Positions 24,164 through 36,248 are shown, counted from the stretch's first letter. The stretch is DNA of 64,000 nucleotides from Lepus europaeus (GCF_033115175.1 NC_084836.1:68247297-68311296); one strand, 5' to 3'. Translations and numbers: made by a program. The notes: a model not told the origin generated them from the sequence alone.

Positions 24164-24519
24164 TGGCCAGTGCCGCGGCTCAATAGGCTAATCCTCCGCC
24201 TTGTGGCACTGGCACACCAGGTTCTAGTCCCCGTCGGGGCACCGGAGTCTGTCCCCGTTGCCCCTCTTCCAGGCCAGCTCTCTGCTGTGGCCAGGGAGTG
24301 CAGTGGAGGATGGCCCAAGTACTTGGGCCCTGCACCCCATGGGAGACCAGGATAAGCACCTGGCTCCTGCCATCGGATCAGCGTGGTGCGCCGGCCGCAG
24401 CGCGCTGGCCGCGGCAGCCATTGGAGGGTTAACCAACGGCAAAGGGAAGACCTTTCTCTCTGTCTCTCTCTCTCTCTCTCACTGTCCACTCTGCCTGTCA
24501 AAAATAAAATAAAATAAAA
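24164..24519 (+). mobile_element. Young C-SINE inserted in the poly-T of an older one
   Basis: GGCTCAATAGGCTAATCC-headed copy ending in (AAAAT)n. The TTTATTTAT on its left and TTTATCTATTTATTT on its right belong to the older minus-strand SINE. Confidence 0.93.
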
Positions 24520-24842
24520 ATTTATCTATTTATTTGGAAGTCAGAGTTAGAGAGAGAGGGATAGACAAGAGAGAAGGGTCTTCCATCTGCTGGTTCACTC
24601 CCCAGATGGCACAATGGCCAGAGCTGGGCTGATCCGAATCCAGGAGCCCGCAGCTTCTTCCAGGTATCTCACATGAGTGCAGGGGCAGGGGCCCAAGCAT
24701 TTGAGCCATCCCCTGCTGCTCTCCCAGGTGCATTAGTGGGAGCTGGATAGGAAGTGGAACAAGTGGGATTCAAACTGGCACCCATATGGGATGGCTGCAC
24801 TGCAGACTGGGGCTTTAACCCGCTGCACCACAGCGCCGGCCC
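24520..24842 (-). mobile_element. C-SINE, older, hosting a nested copy
   Basis: Antisense copy ending CACAGCGCCGGCCCC. Its tail is split by the SINE to its left. Confidence 0.9.
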
Positions 24843-25229
24843 CTTCTAGACTCCAGTTTCTCCACTAGGTGCTCAATCAGTGTTTGTAGGTGGTGGCGGG
24901 GGTGGGGATGGACCCACCATTGCCTGCACTGGGGCTGGGCTGAGTCTGGGTCAGCCAGGTCACCCATCCCTTCCATCATGCCACAGATCCAACAGTCACA
25001 GGGTTCTTCCTATATTAAAGTCACAATCCCGGGGCCCCAGCCTTGTCCCCTGCCCAGGCCCAGCCTGGTCCTTTTCCTCATCTATTTCGATCTTTTCTTA
25101 ACAAAAGTCCCCTTTGCAACAGGGGGACTGGCTGCGGATAGCCCCACTGCAGCCCTGGGAGCCGCTGTGCTCCAGTTCTGAATGGGACAATGCTCCCTCC
25201 CACCCAGAAACAGGCGTACTACTCTTAAG

Positions 25230-25380
25230 AACAGTAACAAAGCAGCTATTATTTGTTGAACATATACTAGATACTTAATAACCAAGCACTTATATGCTAT
25301 TCCTCCCATCTCAGCCTCACCAATCTAGGAAGAAGCCATGGTTATTACATAATTTTATCCACACAAAAAAGGAAGAAATA
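25230..25380. repeat. MIR
   Basis: 'tatttgttgaacatatactag...cttatatgctattcctcccatctcag' has the MIR core pattern. Confidence 0.65.
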
Positions 25381-25383
25381 TGT

Positions 25384-25745
25384 TAAGCAACTGCCTGGCA
25401 GGTGTTTAAGTCGCACTGCCTCCATCCCACATGGGAGTACCTGGTTCCTATCCCAGCTACTCTGCTTCTGATCCAGCTTCCAGCTGATGTGAATCCTGGG
25501 AAGCAGCAGCAACGGCTCAGGTGCTCAGAGTCTCTGCCACCCCTGTGAGAGACCTGGATGGAGTTCCAGGCTCCTGGCTTCGGACTAGCCGGGCCCTGGC
25601 TATTGCCGGCATTTAGGGATGCACCACTCAGTGGAAGATCCGTGTGTGTGTGTGTGTGCATGTGCATGTGCGTGTGTATGTCTGAGTCTGTCTGTCTCTC
25701 TCTCTCTCTCGGTCTGCCTTTCAAATCAATAAACAATATTGTATT
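25384..25745 (+). mobile_element. Old C-SINE with (TG)n insertion
   Basis: Diverged copy with a TG/TATG microsatellite at 25,643-25,680 in its tail region. Confidence 0.8.
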
Positions 25746-26399
25746 CAGAGAAAGAATGTTAAACATGCCCACAGCTAGAAATGGGCAGAGCTGGTTCTAG
25801 AACTCAGACAGCCCAACTAGGGAGCCCAGGCACTTTCTCCCTCCCTCCTTAGGCCGGGTGTAGGGAGTGGAGGCCTCCCAGAGAGTGTTCCACCAGGGCC
25901 AGGTTGCTGGGCTTTGGAGATGGGACAGGGCTTGAACTCTTATCAGCCACATGCACTCTCTCCGCTGCCTTGGCCCATCCGGCCGGGCTGTCACCATCAC
26001 CTCGAATCTGGATTCTGCTGTCCTGTACACTCATTCTTAGTGCTGGGCCACCAGCTGAGTGGCTTCATCCAAGTCACTGAGCCAAATGTTCACTCAGGGT
26101 AGGGTCTGGAGCCACACCAGAGAGCCCCAGCGGAGCCCGGCTGCAGCTCCCTTATCCATCAGTGCGCTTCGGGGAGCCTCTGTGTGCGTCCCTAGCTCTG
26201 TCCAGCCTGAGTTTTCCCAGCATGCCCCCAAACCCAAATTAGCAATTCACCGTAACCACCTCTGGGGCCTTTTCACCCAGTCACCCATCGAAAGCGGGGG
26301 CTTCAAAGGGGTATGTGCCGAGCGAGACCAGGACCTGCGCGCCTTCTTGTAGTCACCACTCTCCACGAAGCCAGAGGCCACCGTCAGGAGCCAGGGTGC

Positions 26400-27500
26400 C
26401 GGGCAGAAAACAGGCCCGGGACACGCGGGACCGAGTCCGAACCCTGGCCAAGCGCCGGACTCCAAGAGCCCCTCCGGGTTCGGATTCTGCCTCGATCCCA
26501 CCCTGGGCTGCGCCGCGCAACGCCGGGGTCTCCCTCCCGGCTCTTCTGGCAGCGCGCTCCTGAGCTCCTGGAACCCGTTTCCCGCAGCCGGCGGGGAAAT
26601 GGAAGGAATTCCTCTGGCTTGGCCCCCTCCAGAGCCCCTCGCGGGCCAAACCCCACCCTCGGCGGGGCGCTGGCCGGCGCGCTTGGGGCTGCCCCGGAGC
26701 CAGCAGATTCCGCCTGGAACCCAGCTCCCTCCACGCCCCAGTTTCCAAGCTGGGCTCCTGGCGGTGGCCCGGAGCCCGCGCGCGGCGTCCGCTGCAGCCC
26801 CGGCCTCCCCGCCTCCCGCGCGCCTCGCTCACCTGCCCAAGCGGGCGCCGCTCGCCTCTGCAGCCCCAGGCGCCGGGATCGGCTCCGCACCGCAGGGGCG
26901 CCCATGCCGGGGTGGGGGTAGGGGGGTTAGCGGGGGGGGGGGGGCTCAGACCACGCTGGTGCCGCCACCAGCTGCAGTCGCCTCGCGCTCCCGCCCCCGG
27001 GCAGCCCCCCGCCCGCCCCGCAGTTCCGGCCGCGGCCGCGCCCCCCGCCCCCGCCCCGCGGCCGCCCGCGCGCCCTCCCAGCCTCGGCGGGCGGGGACGG
27101 TGACGCGGGCCCATTGACGTCTCCGGAATCCCGGCGGCGGCGGCCGACGCAGCCTCATCAATGGCGCTAAAAATAGCGGCGCCCGGAATAGTCAAAGCGC
27201 CCCGCCCCGCGGCGCCCCCGCCACGCGCGGTTACATAACCCGCCGCGCGGCCGCAGGCGGCCGTTTTCCAGGTGAGGGCCCCCAGGCCTTGCTCACGCCT
27301 ACGCACACGGCAGGCCCCCGGGGCTTCCCCTAAGAGGCGGAAAAAATTAGGCTCAGAGAGGCTCGGCGGCGGCCTGGAGCCACACCGCAGCTCCGCTGCT
27401 CGCCGCGACAGAGCGGCCGCCGGGGCGCTTGCGGGTAGCCCGGCGCGCCCCGCGCGCCTGCCCAGGCGGCCGGGCACAGCCAGCTCCGCACGCACGGAGA
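26400..27500. promoter_or_regulatory. CpG island with promoter motifs, candidate distal NR4A1 promoter
   Basis: Strongly CpG-rich and free of SINEs. Between 27,100 and 27,240 it holds TGACGTC at 27115, a MEF2 decamer CTAAAAATAG at 27167-27176 identical to the two in the proximal NR4A1 promoter, and a D-box TTACATAA at 27231-27238. On the minus strand a donor CAG|GTGAGC ends a possible first exon at 26,833. On the plus strand CCAG|GTGAGG occurs near 27,271, so divergent transcription is possible. A long minus-strand open frame across the island reflects GC content, not coding. Confidence 0.6.
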
Positions 27501-27616
27501 AACGGGAAATTTCCGCCCGACAGAAGCACGCCCACAGGCGGTGCGTCCTATGGCTAGTCACTCTACCTCTCTGAGGTTCCACTTCCTCCTCGGGGTGGTG
27601 ATGGCCTCCACCTTGA

Positions 27617-27850
27617 CTTTTTATTTGTTCGCTTGAAAGGCAGAGAGAGACAAAGACACACGGAGCCCTCCTAGATTCTGGTTCACTTCCCCAATGCCTG
27701 CAACAGCCCGGGACCCAGAACTCGATCTGAGTGACTTCCACGCGGGTGGCAGGGGCCCCGGTTCTTAAGCCGTCCACCTGCTGCTGCTCAGGGTGCAGCC
27801 TACAGGACGCCACAGTGGGAAGTGGAACTGGGCCTGGAACCCAGGCGCTC
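27617..27850 (-). mobile_element. Old C-SINE
   Basis: 'gaaaggcagagagagac...ggttcacttccccaatgcctgcaacagc' is the diverged antisense pattern. Confidence 0.65.
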
Positions 27851-28177
27851 TGATTCTGGTTATCAGGATGCGGAGTAGCTGTGGAGGTGCCTTGTATACA
27901 GTAGGCGCTCAGTCCGCCTCCTTGCCCTCATCCAGGAGCCCGACAACCCCCATCACAAGAATAGATAAAGCAGGAAATACCCAGTGGCTAGGAAGGGCTG
28001 GACACCCACCCTTCTCCACCCCTGATCCGTGAGCTCAAGCTTCCTTGGGGTGGGGGCAATGCAAGGTGGCCGCAGTCTCTGATGGGCTCATAGCTCTCCC
28101 ACACTCAGCCCAAATTCCAGGGGCCACCTTCCGCTCCCTACACCCTCCCCTAAATTCCTGTTGCAACTCAAATTCCC

Positions 28178-28532
28178 CCCCCCTTTTTTGTTTTGTTTTG
28201 TTTTGTTTTGTTTGACAGGCAGAGTGGATAGTGTGAGAGAGAGAGACAGAGAGAAAGGTCTTCCTTTTGCCGTTGGTTCACCCTCCAATGGCTGCTGTGG
28301 CCGGTGAATCTCGCTGATCCGAAGCCAGGAGCCAGGTGCTTCTCCTGGTCTCCCATGTGGGTGCAGGGCCCAAGGACTTGGGCCATCCTCCACTGCCTTC
28401 CTGGGCCATAGCAGAGAGCTGGCCTGGAAGAGGGGCAACCGGGACAGAATCCGGCGCCCCAACCGGGACTAGAACCCGGTGTGCCGGTGCCGCAAGGCGG
28501 GGGATTAGCCTGTTAAGCCACGGCGCCGGCTC
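28178..28532 (-). mobile_element. Young C-SINE with (TTTTG)n tail
   Basis: Antisense full-length copy. Flanks CTCAAATTCCCCC and CTCAAATCCCCCT are a slightly diverged target-site duplication. Confidence 0.95.
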
Positions 28533-28647
28533 AAATCCCCCTTTCCTTGTGAAAATCACCTTCTCAGAGCCTGGACATTGCTGTCCCCCATTCAAGTATC
28601 AGGCCAGATTACAACTAGAGAATCTGAGGCTTTAAATATATATGGCA

Positions 28648-28975
28648 AGGAGTGGGCATTTGGCCTGGCACTTCTGATGCCTGCATCCCGTATTGCACAG
28701 TGCACAGGTTCAATCCCTGCTATTCTGACCCCAGCTTCCTGCTAATGCAGACCCTGGGAGGCAGCAGTGATGGCCGAGTGATGGATCCCCAGCACCCACG
28801 CGGGAGACCTGGATGGCGTTTCTGGCTCCCTGGTTTGCCCTGGCCCAGCCTCCCTGGCCATTGCAGGCATCTGGGGGACTGAACCAGCAAATGTGAGCCC
28901 TTTCTTTCTGTCCAGCTGTGCATATCTGATCCATTTTCTCTTTCTCTCTTAAATAAATACATAATTTTTTAAATG
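28648..28975 (+). mobile_element. Old C-SINE
   Basis: Diverged plus-strand copy ending AAATAAATACATAATTTTTT. Confidence 0.8.
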
Positions 28976-29103
28976 GCACAAGTGTCTGGGGGGGTGCGGG
29001 GCAGAAGAGAACCATGGGCCAGCTTTTCCCTCACTCACCCAGGCTCCCCACCTTCCTACTCCAGCAGCTTCTGGTGCACGGGCCCTTAAAGAAGTAGCTG
29101 CCT

Positions 29104-29416
29104 GTGCCGGCACTGTGGCATCGCGGATAAAGCCGCTGTCTACAGCAAAGGCATCCCATAAGAGTGCCGGTTCAAGTCCCAGCTGCTGCACTTCCAGTCC
29201 AGCTCCCTGCTAATGCACCTGGGAAAGCAGCAGAGGATGGCCCAAGTGCTTGGGCCCCTGCACCCCCGTGGGAGACCTGGAGGAACTTCTGGGCTCTGTT
29301 GCAGCCACTTGGGGAGTGCACCAGTGGATGGAAGTGCGCTCTCTCTCTCTCTCATCTCCTTGTGTCTCTCTCTGTAACTCTGCCTTTCAAATAAATCTTT
29401 AAAAAAAAAAAAAAAG
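29104..29416 (+). mobile_element. C-SINE
   Basis: Plus-strand copy with shortened middle and an AAATAAATCTTT poly-A tail. Confidence 0.88.
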
Positions 29417-29876
29417 TAGCTGGTTCATTCTTTTTTCTTTCTCTTTCCAAAAGTCTAACTTTTGAAACATATTTGTCTGTGTAGATACACATTTATTTAG
29501 ACAGGAGGAGGTGTGTGGGGTGGGGAATAAGGGCCCTGTTAAGCATTTTCCATGCAAGCTTCCAGCCCAGAGGTCTCGCTTTTCCATAAGTACTCAAGCC
29601 GACTCATCTGTGTTTTACTACGCTCTCCTGTTTACGACCAAATAGAACACTCACTAAAATGTGGAACGCTGTCACACGCACGCACGCCTTTGGCCCCTGG
29701 AGCAGTGGCAGATGGTAGAAGCAGCACTGGCTCAAGGCCTAGACTTGACACGGTTCTCAGGACAGAGTGGCCAGCCAGCTGCCCGGTTCACAGAAGGCAC
29801 TGAGCGTGTTCTTCTTGGTCTCCCCTACGCATCTGACTGCCCCATCCAAAAAAAAAAGTTTTCCAACCTTTTTTTT

Positions 29877-30172
29877 TTTTTTAAGGAGTCTCTGAAAGTT
29901 ACGTATTTCTTATTGGAAGACAGAGACAGACAGACAGACAGACAGAGCTCCCTTCCACTTGTTCACTCCCCAAATGCCAGGAACTCACCATGTGTCTCTC
30001 CCGCAGGGATCAGAACCCCAAGCACTTGCGGTATCATCACTGCTTACCAGGGTTCACGTTAGCAGAGCTGGGCTCTGATCCAAGCAGCAGGGACTTGATT
30101 CAAGGGACTCCAGAGTGAGACCCAGGGATCTTCACTGGCAATCTTAACCCCGAAGCCACCCGCCTGCCCCAA
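29877..30172 (-). mobile_element. Old C-SINE with (ACAG)n
   Basis: Diverged antisense copy containing an ACAGACAG microsatellite. Confidence 0.7.
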
Positions 30173-30295
30173 GAGGGCCCCACTCTTACCGGCTGTGTCA
30201 CTTCTGGGAAATTATTCTCCCACTCTGGGCTTCAGTCTCCTCATTTGAAACACGTCACAGGGTTGACATGAAGAACGCATCCTTTTTTATGTTCC

Positions 30296-30930
30296 ATTCC
30301 TAGTAAAACTCTCATTTATTTATTGGAAAATCAGAGAGCAAGAGAGTGAGAAAGAGGTCTTCCATCCACTAATTCATTCCCCAGGTATCTACAGTAGCTG
30401 GGGCTGGGCCAGGCCAAAGCCAGGAGCCTGGGTCACTCCTGTGGGTGTCAAGGCCTCAGCTACTTGAGCCATCACCCACTACCTCCCAGGTTGCACATTA
30501 GCAGGAAACTGGGATTAAAAGTGGAGCCATAGCCGGCGCCGTGGCTCACTAGGCTAATCCTCTGCCTTGCGGCGCCGGCACACCGGGTTCTAGTCCCGGT
30601 CGGGGCACCGATCCTGTCCCGGTTGCCCCTCTTCCAGGCCAGCTCTCTGCTATGGCCCGGGAAGGCAGTGGAGGGTGGCCCAAGTCCTTGGGCCCTGCAC
30701 CCACATGGGAGACCAGGAGAAGCACCTGGCTCCTGGCTTCGGATCAGCGAGATACGCCGGCTGCAGCAGCCATTGGAGGGTGAACCAACGGAAAAAGGAA
30801 GACCTTTCTCTCTGTCTCTCTCTCTCTACTGTCCACTCTGCCTGTCAAAAAAAAAAAAAAAAGTGGAGCCAGGCCTGGAACCCAAATGCTCTAATTGTGG
30901 ATGCGAGTGTCCCAAGCCATGTCTTAACCA
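30296..30930 (-). mobile_element. Old C-SINE split by a young one
   Basis: Antisense pattern from 'ttatttattggaaaatcagag' to 'aaaagtggagcca' resumes at 30,872 with 'ggcctggaacccaaatgctc'. Confidence 0.7.
30530..30860 (+). mobile_element. Young C-SINE nested in an older one, with target-site duplication
   Basis: AGCCGGCGCCGTGGCTCAC head, 16-base poly-A tail. AAGTGGAGCCA duplicated at 30,519-30,529 and 30,861-30,871. Confidence 0.96.
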
Positions 30931-31171
30931 CCACCTCAAATGCCCAGTCCAGAGAGTGCCTCTTCCTAGGAGAGAGACATAAAGCATGCCAGCAAGCTGT
31001 CTGGCCCATGGCATCACATCTGCCAGTTCCATACAGGAGGCCTTGGGGAGAGCAGGGGCCGGGCGCCTTGTCCTGAAGCTGTGCCTGCAACGTGCTAATC
31101 TAGCTATGCCCAGCTGCTGTTTATTTGGTAGCTTGGGGGTTTCACAGATGGGGTGATATCACCTCTTTTTT

Positions 31172-31502
31172 TAAGATTTATCTTTTTATTTATTTGAAAG
31201 GCAGAGTTACAGAGAGAGAAGGAGAGACAGAGAGGAACAGATACAATCTTCCATCCCCTGGTTCACTCCCCAAATAGCTGCAACAGCCAGGGCTGGACCA
31301 GACCAAAGCCAGGAGCCAGGGACTTCTGAATCTGTCATGTGGGTGCAGGGACTCGAACACTTGGGCTGTCTTCCACTGCTTTCCCCAGGTCCATTAGCAG
31401 AGAGTCGGATTGGAAGTGAAGCAGCTGGGACTTGAACCGGCGCCCATATGGGATGCAGGTGTCGCAGATGGAGGCTTAGCCTGCTACACCACAACGCTGG
31501 CC
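31172..31502 (-). mobile_element. C-SINE
   Basis: Antisense full-length copy ending CACAACGCTGGCCCC. Confidence 0.92.
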
Positions 31503-31896
31503 CCCAACATCACCTGTTGATGTCATTATGGATATTCAGGAAATGTCATTCCCACTGTCTTGTTGGCCACGGTCACTCAGGCAGCCAGTGATGGAACCAG
31601 AACCACACAGCTGGTTTGCTGGTTCTGGAACAGGCTCTTTGACTCGCCGTATGGTCCTTCCCGCCCCCAGCATTCTCCTTGCACACAAGTCCCAGGAATG
31701 GATGCGCAGCCCCGTTAACAGCCGAGAAAGCTGAGGAAGCAGCAGGTCTGTTACATGTGTGGCTCAGGGGCTGGAGTAGGGGGGAACAGGCACCTGGCCA
31801 GCGTCATCCCACATTCTGGGGGCTTACTAACAGGACCACGTCCCAAAGCAGGAAGCCCGAAGGCAGGCACAGGCATGAGTATAAAAACATTGATGG

Positions 31897-32256
31897 AGTC
31901 AGCGCTGTAGCGTAGTGGGTAAAGCCGCCACCTGCAGTGCCGGCATCCCATATGGGCGCCGGTTCGAGTCCCGGCTGCTCCTCTTCTGATCAGCTCTCTG
32001 CTATGGCCTGGGAAAGCAGCAGAAGATGGTCCAAGTGCTTGGGCCCCTGCACTTGCTTGGGAGACCTGGAAGAAGCTCCTGGCTCCTGGCTCCTGGCTCC
32101 TGGCTCCTGGCTTTGGATTGGCGCAGCTCCAGCCGTTGTGACTAATTGGGGAGTGAACCAGAGGATGGAAGACCTCTTTCTTTCTCTCTCCTCTCTCTGT
32201 GTAACTCTGACTTTCAGATAAATAAATAAATCTTTAAAAAAAGAAAAAGAAGAAAA
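31897..32256 (+). mobile_element. C-SINE with internal CTCCTGG repeats
   Basis: Full-length copy carrying five tandem CTCCTGG heptamers at about 32,077-32,111. AAAAACATTGA flanks it on both sides. Confidence 0.94.
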
Positions 32257-33084
32257 AACATTGAGAAGCAGACTCCGACAGGTCTCTGCTGGCTCTGGGG
32301 TGTCATCTAGGTTAACCCCAGAAGGCTTCCTGGAGGAAGAGAATGTGGGGCACAGTGTAAAAGGGGACAGGACCAGGCAGGGTAGAGAGAGGGCACCCCA
32401 CAGAGAGGGGCTACCCCCACACTGTGCACAGGTGTGGGAGAGGGGCAGGGCTGGGATTCCGAGGGAGGGACCCACCCAGCCAAGGTGAGCCCCAGGACCC
32501 AGGACCTGCCTCACAACCTCAGAAAACGTTGATTCAGTTCCACGCAGGGAGTCACCCTGCCCTCACCGCCCTGGCCCTGGCCCTGGCCCTGGTAGCACTG
32601 GGGCAGAGCAGGCTGTAGGATATCATGGAATCCCTAGCCCGCTGGAGCCCACTCTTGACCCAAAATAAGGAGGGTGCTGTGGAGGGGATTCCCTTCCCTG
32701 GTTCCCTTCCTCATTTGGAGGAACGAGAACCAGTAGGCTGGGATCCCCCCACCTTTCCACAGGCTTCTAGGGCAGGAAAAAAAAAAAAGACAGCGAAGCC
32801 TGGGGCTGTCCCAGGAATGGGGGTCACGCAGGGACACCCCGCGGTGAGGTCGCCAGCTCCAAATGACGCCAGGATGACTCCTGCTTTTTCAGGTGCCTCG
32901 CATTTGCTCTCCTCGAGTGCCAAGGCAGGTGTCAGGGCCAGCGGGAGAAAGTGGCCAAGGTCACCTGACTGGAAGTGGTGGACATGAAATTAATGTAAGA
33001 TTTCCCCTAAGAGCAAACCAGAGCTCGATATGAAAAACATATATACATATAAAATCCTCGGCATTTTTTGTTTCAATTACGAAA

Positions 33085-33600
33085 TCAACCACGCTGGTTG
33101 GATTGACGAAGTGAGACGGCCATAGTCCCACGCCCAAGAGGGGCAGGGGCTTGGTCACTCTGTCTGCTTCCCGACCTCTCCCTCCTCTTGGTCTCAGATC
33201 GGAGCTGCTCGGCCTGTCTGGGCTCCGGAAGGCACAGGGCCGGGTCCCCTTGCAGCGCCGCCGCCTCGCCCGGCCCCACGCCGCGCGCCCCCGCGCCGGG
33301 CCCCGCCGCGCCGGCCGGGTGCGGCCCGGGGAAGCCGCTACGTCACCCGGCGCTCCGGAGGGAGGCCGCGCCGGGTCCAGCCAGGATTCCATGACATCAC
33401 CCGGCGGCGCGGGGCTGAGACTCTGCAAACGCCGCTGCCGCCCATTGGCTCCCATGCCGCCCTTGCAGCCAATAGATCGCGAGTATGTAAATCAGCGGTT
33501 GAGCCGACGCTTCCTCCGGGTCGGGTGTATTCGAACAGACGTCACTGCGAGAACGGGGGCGCGCCCGGGTCAGGGAGCAGAGGATCCCCGTGGCGTGCAG
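33085..33600. promoter_or_regulatory. CpG island with three CREs and paired CCAAT boxes, candidate promoter
   Basis: CRE-like sites are TACGTCA at 33339-33345, TGACATCA at 33392-33399 and GACGTCA at 33538-33544. Two CCAAT boxes in opposite orientation lie at 33444-33448 and 33469-33473, followed by an octamer-like ATGTAAAT near 33,486. This resembles a cAMP-responsive NF-Y/CREB promoter. NR4A1 is the nearest downstream minus-strand gene and a known CREB target. No transcript start or splice donor was fixed. Confidence 0.6.
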
Positions 33601-34138
33601 GGGGCTGGGCTGGGAATTGACAACGCCGGGCTGTGTCAGCCAGCCCGGAGGGGAACCGAGGGCAATTAAGGGTACGCGCTCTGCAGCTGCGTTTCCAGGG
33701 AGGTCCTGCAGCTTGGACAAGTGGGGCAAAAATAAATAAATAAAAAATGGCGGGGGGAGAGTCGACTTGGAGAAAGAAAGAGCTGGAACTTATTCCAGAA
33801 AGCACCTCGGCCAGTCCTCTCTGTGCAGAACACAGACACAGCCTCTGTCCCACACTTGTAGTCCATCTTGCAATCCCTCCCTTGTTAAGTGGCTCCCGCC
33901 ACTGCCGTAGCCAAGGCTCTCCAGAGAAACAACCATGGCAAACACACAGATGAGTAGAAAGAAAGAGAGGTGGTGTGAGGACCGGGCTCACCAGGTCGCA
34001 GAAGCCGAGCAGTCCACAGCCTGCTAGCCCTGGGCCCAGGGAAGCTGCCAGCCAGAAGTCTCCGATGGACAGCCTTGGCCCCCAGAACAGCGTGGATTTG
34101 CCTTTCCTCTGCCTTGTTGTTCTTTTCCCCTTTGAATT

Positions 34139-34455
34139 AAAAAAAAAAAAATGTGTATTGATTCTCATCTGTTTGAAAGGAAGAGCAACAGGGAAAGAAA
34201 GACAGACGGGGCCGGGGGTTGGGGAGAGAGATCTTCCATCTGCTGGCTCATCCCCTAAATGCACACAACAGCCAGGGCTGGACCACGTCGGAACCAGAAG
34301 CCAGGAACTCTGCCTGGTTCTCCCACCTGGGCAGCAGGGGCCCAACCACTTGAGTATCATCTGTTGCCTCCCAGGAGTCATAAGCAGGAGCAGCCAGAGG
34401 TTGAACCAGCACTCCAAGAGAGGATGCAGGTCTCCTCCCACGACAGCCACCCCAC
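34139..34455 (-). mobile_element. Old C-SINE
   Basis: Antisense copy beginning at a poly-A/T tract, with 'ccatctgctggctcatcccc'. Confidence 0.75.
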
Positions 34456-34463
34456 TTTTAATG

Positions 34464-34935
34464 CATTTAAATTTTATTTATTTATTTATTTTTGCTTTAT
34501 TTGAAAGGCAGTGAGAAAGACAGAGACAGAAAGAGGTCCTTCATCCACTGGTTCACTCCCCAAATGCCAAAAACAACTAGGGCTGGGTCAGGCCAAAGCC
34601 AGGAGTCTGGGACTCATTCCAGGTCTCCCACATGGAGGGCAGGGACCTAGGTATCCCAGCTATCACCTCTTGCCTCTTAGGATGCACACCAGCAGGAAGC
34701 TGGGTCTGAAACAAAGGAATCAGGGTTTCAATCAGACACCCCAGTGTGGGATGTGGGCACCCCATGTGGCATCCTAAACATTGCATCAAACCCCAAGTGC
34801 TCTTATAATTTATATTTATTGGGAAGACAGGAGAGTGAGAGAGAGCGAGAGAGAGAGAGAGTGAGAGAGAGCAAGAGACAAGAGAGGGGATTCACTGGTT
34901 TGCTCCCCCAAAAAGCTTGCAACAGCAAGAAACTA
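34464..34935 (-). mobile_element. Two old C-SINEs in tandem
   Basis: 34,464-34,800 is a fuller antisense copy. 34,805-34,935 is a second tail fragment with a (GA)n run. Confidence 0.75.
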
Positions 34936-35014
34936 CAATTCAATCCATGTCTTTACAAATAAAAATTAAGCATCACAGATGTAAAAAGATAATGAATGCA
35001 TTATCAGTGAGATA

Positions 35015-35226
35015 TTTCACAGTCAGAAAGCCCAGAGCCAGCTGAGTCTCCCACTGAGTGGCAGGGGCCCAAGTATTTGGGGCCGTATCAGCTGCCTTCC
35101 CCCGGGGCACGTTAGCAGGGAGCTGTATGGGAAGTGGAGCCTGCTGGGGACTTGAACCAGCGCTCTGATATGGGGTGCCAGCATCGCAGGTGGTGCCCTA
35201 ACCTGCCACACCACAGAGCCTGGCCC
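35015..35226 (-). mobile_element. C-SINE, partial
   Basis: Antisense head half, ending CCACAGAGCCTGGCCC. Confidence 0.75.
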
Positions 35227-36039
35227 GTTATAAGAGCAGCATAAAAGGGAGGGGACTAAGGGAGGTGAGGCCAGAGCCAGGACAGGGCCGAATCCTGCGG
35301 GGCCTGGAGCCCAGCACTGTGCTGCCTGCTTCCTCTCTTCAGGTGAGTGCTATTTTAGTATTGAGGAACCAGGACGTTAGGGAGCAGGTCCAGGGGCCCC
35401 GGCCCGGAAGCAGCAGTGTGTATCTCTGCATGCAAAGCAGGGTGGCCTCAGAGGCTGGCCCCCGCCGCGTTGTCGCACACTCCGTGCTCTGCTGGGCCCC
35501 AGCGCTGGAGGACAGGAAAGAGACAGAGAGGATGGAGAAAGAAAGGGTCCTCCTTGCCCCTGCAAGCCTGGGCTGGGACGAGGGAGAGGTGTGCGAGCGG
35601 TGTTTCTGGGGGTGTGCGCCGGGCGGCAGGCGGCCGGGCCAGCCTGGGATTAGCTGGATCTTGTGTGCAGTTGCCGTTGCCAGGAGACGCGGCTGCTCCT
35701 GCTGTCACCAGCAAGCCAGCTCTGGTTACTGGTGAAAACCCCCCGGGGGAAGAGACAGGGAGGCAGGCAGGAGGCAGGCGCAGGGGAGGCCACGCCCCGC
35801 CCCCCAGCAGGTGTGGCCCATGCATGCTGTGCCCATCTCTGGTGTGGCTTTGGGGGCCATCTCCCCTATGGCTTGGACCCACCCACAGCTCAGGAGAGAG
35901 GTGCAAAGGCAGAGGCCACACCTGGGCATGGGCTGGGCACGTCGGGGTGGGGGAGGGGCACTGCTGCAGGAGTTCAGAGGGAGTCTGGGCCGAGTGTCTG
36001 AGCACCAAGGAGAGCAGAGAAGTGTGCATGTGTGTGAGT

Positions 36040-36248
36040 GTGTGTATTTACAAGGGTCAGGAGCTTCTTCTGGGTCTCACACATGGGTATGGGGACCCAA
36101 GGATGTGGGCCATCTTCCTCTGCTGCTCTCCCAGGTACATTAGTAGGGAGCTGGATCAGAAGTGGAGCAGCTGGGACTTGAACTGGCGCCCATATGAGAT
36201 GCCAACACTACAGGCTATGGCTTAACCTGCTGCGCCACAGCACCAGCC
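36040..36248 (-). mobile_element. C-SINE, partial
   Basis: Antisense head half, ending GCGCCACAGCACCAGCC. Confidence 0.8.

Noticed and set aside
27229-27272. Plus-strand first exon using TTACATAA as a TATA box and the donor near 27,271
   Set aside because: The exon would be under about 20 bases; kept only as a note on possible divergent transcription.
26353-27813. A 486-codon minus-strand open frame across the 27-kb CpG island
   Set aside because: Composition is Arg/Gly/Ala/Pro low complexity expected of GC-rich DNA; it runs into an old SINE and has no recognisable domain.
33542-34450. A 302-codon minus-strand open frame
   Set aside because: Made largely of an old SINE and promoter sequence; no domain seen.
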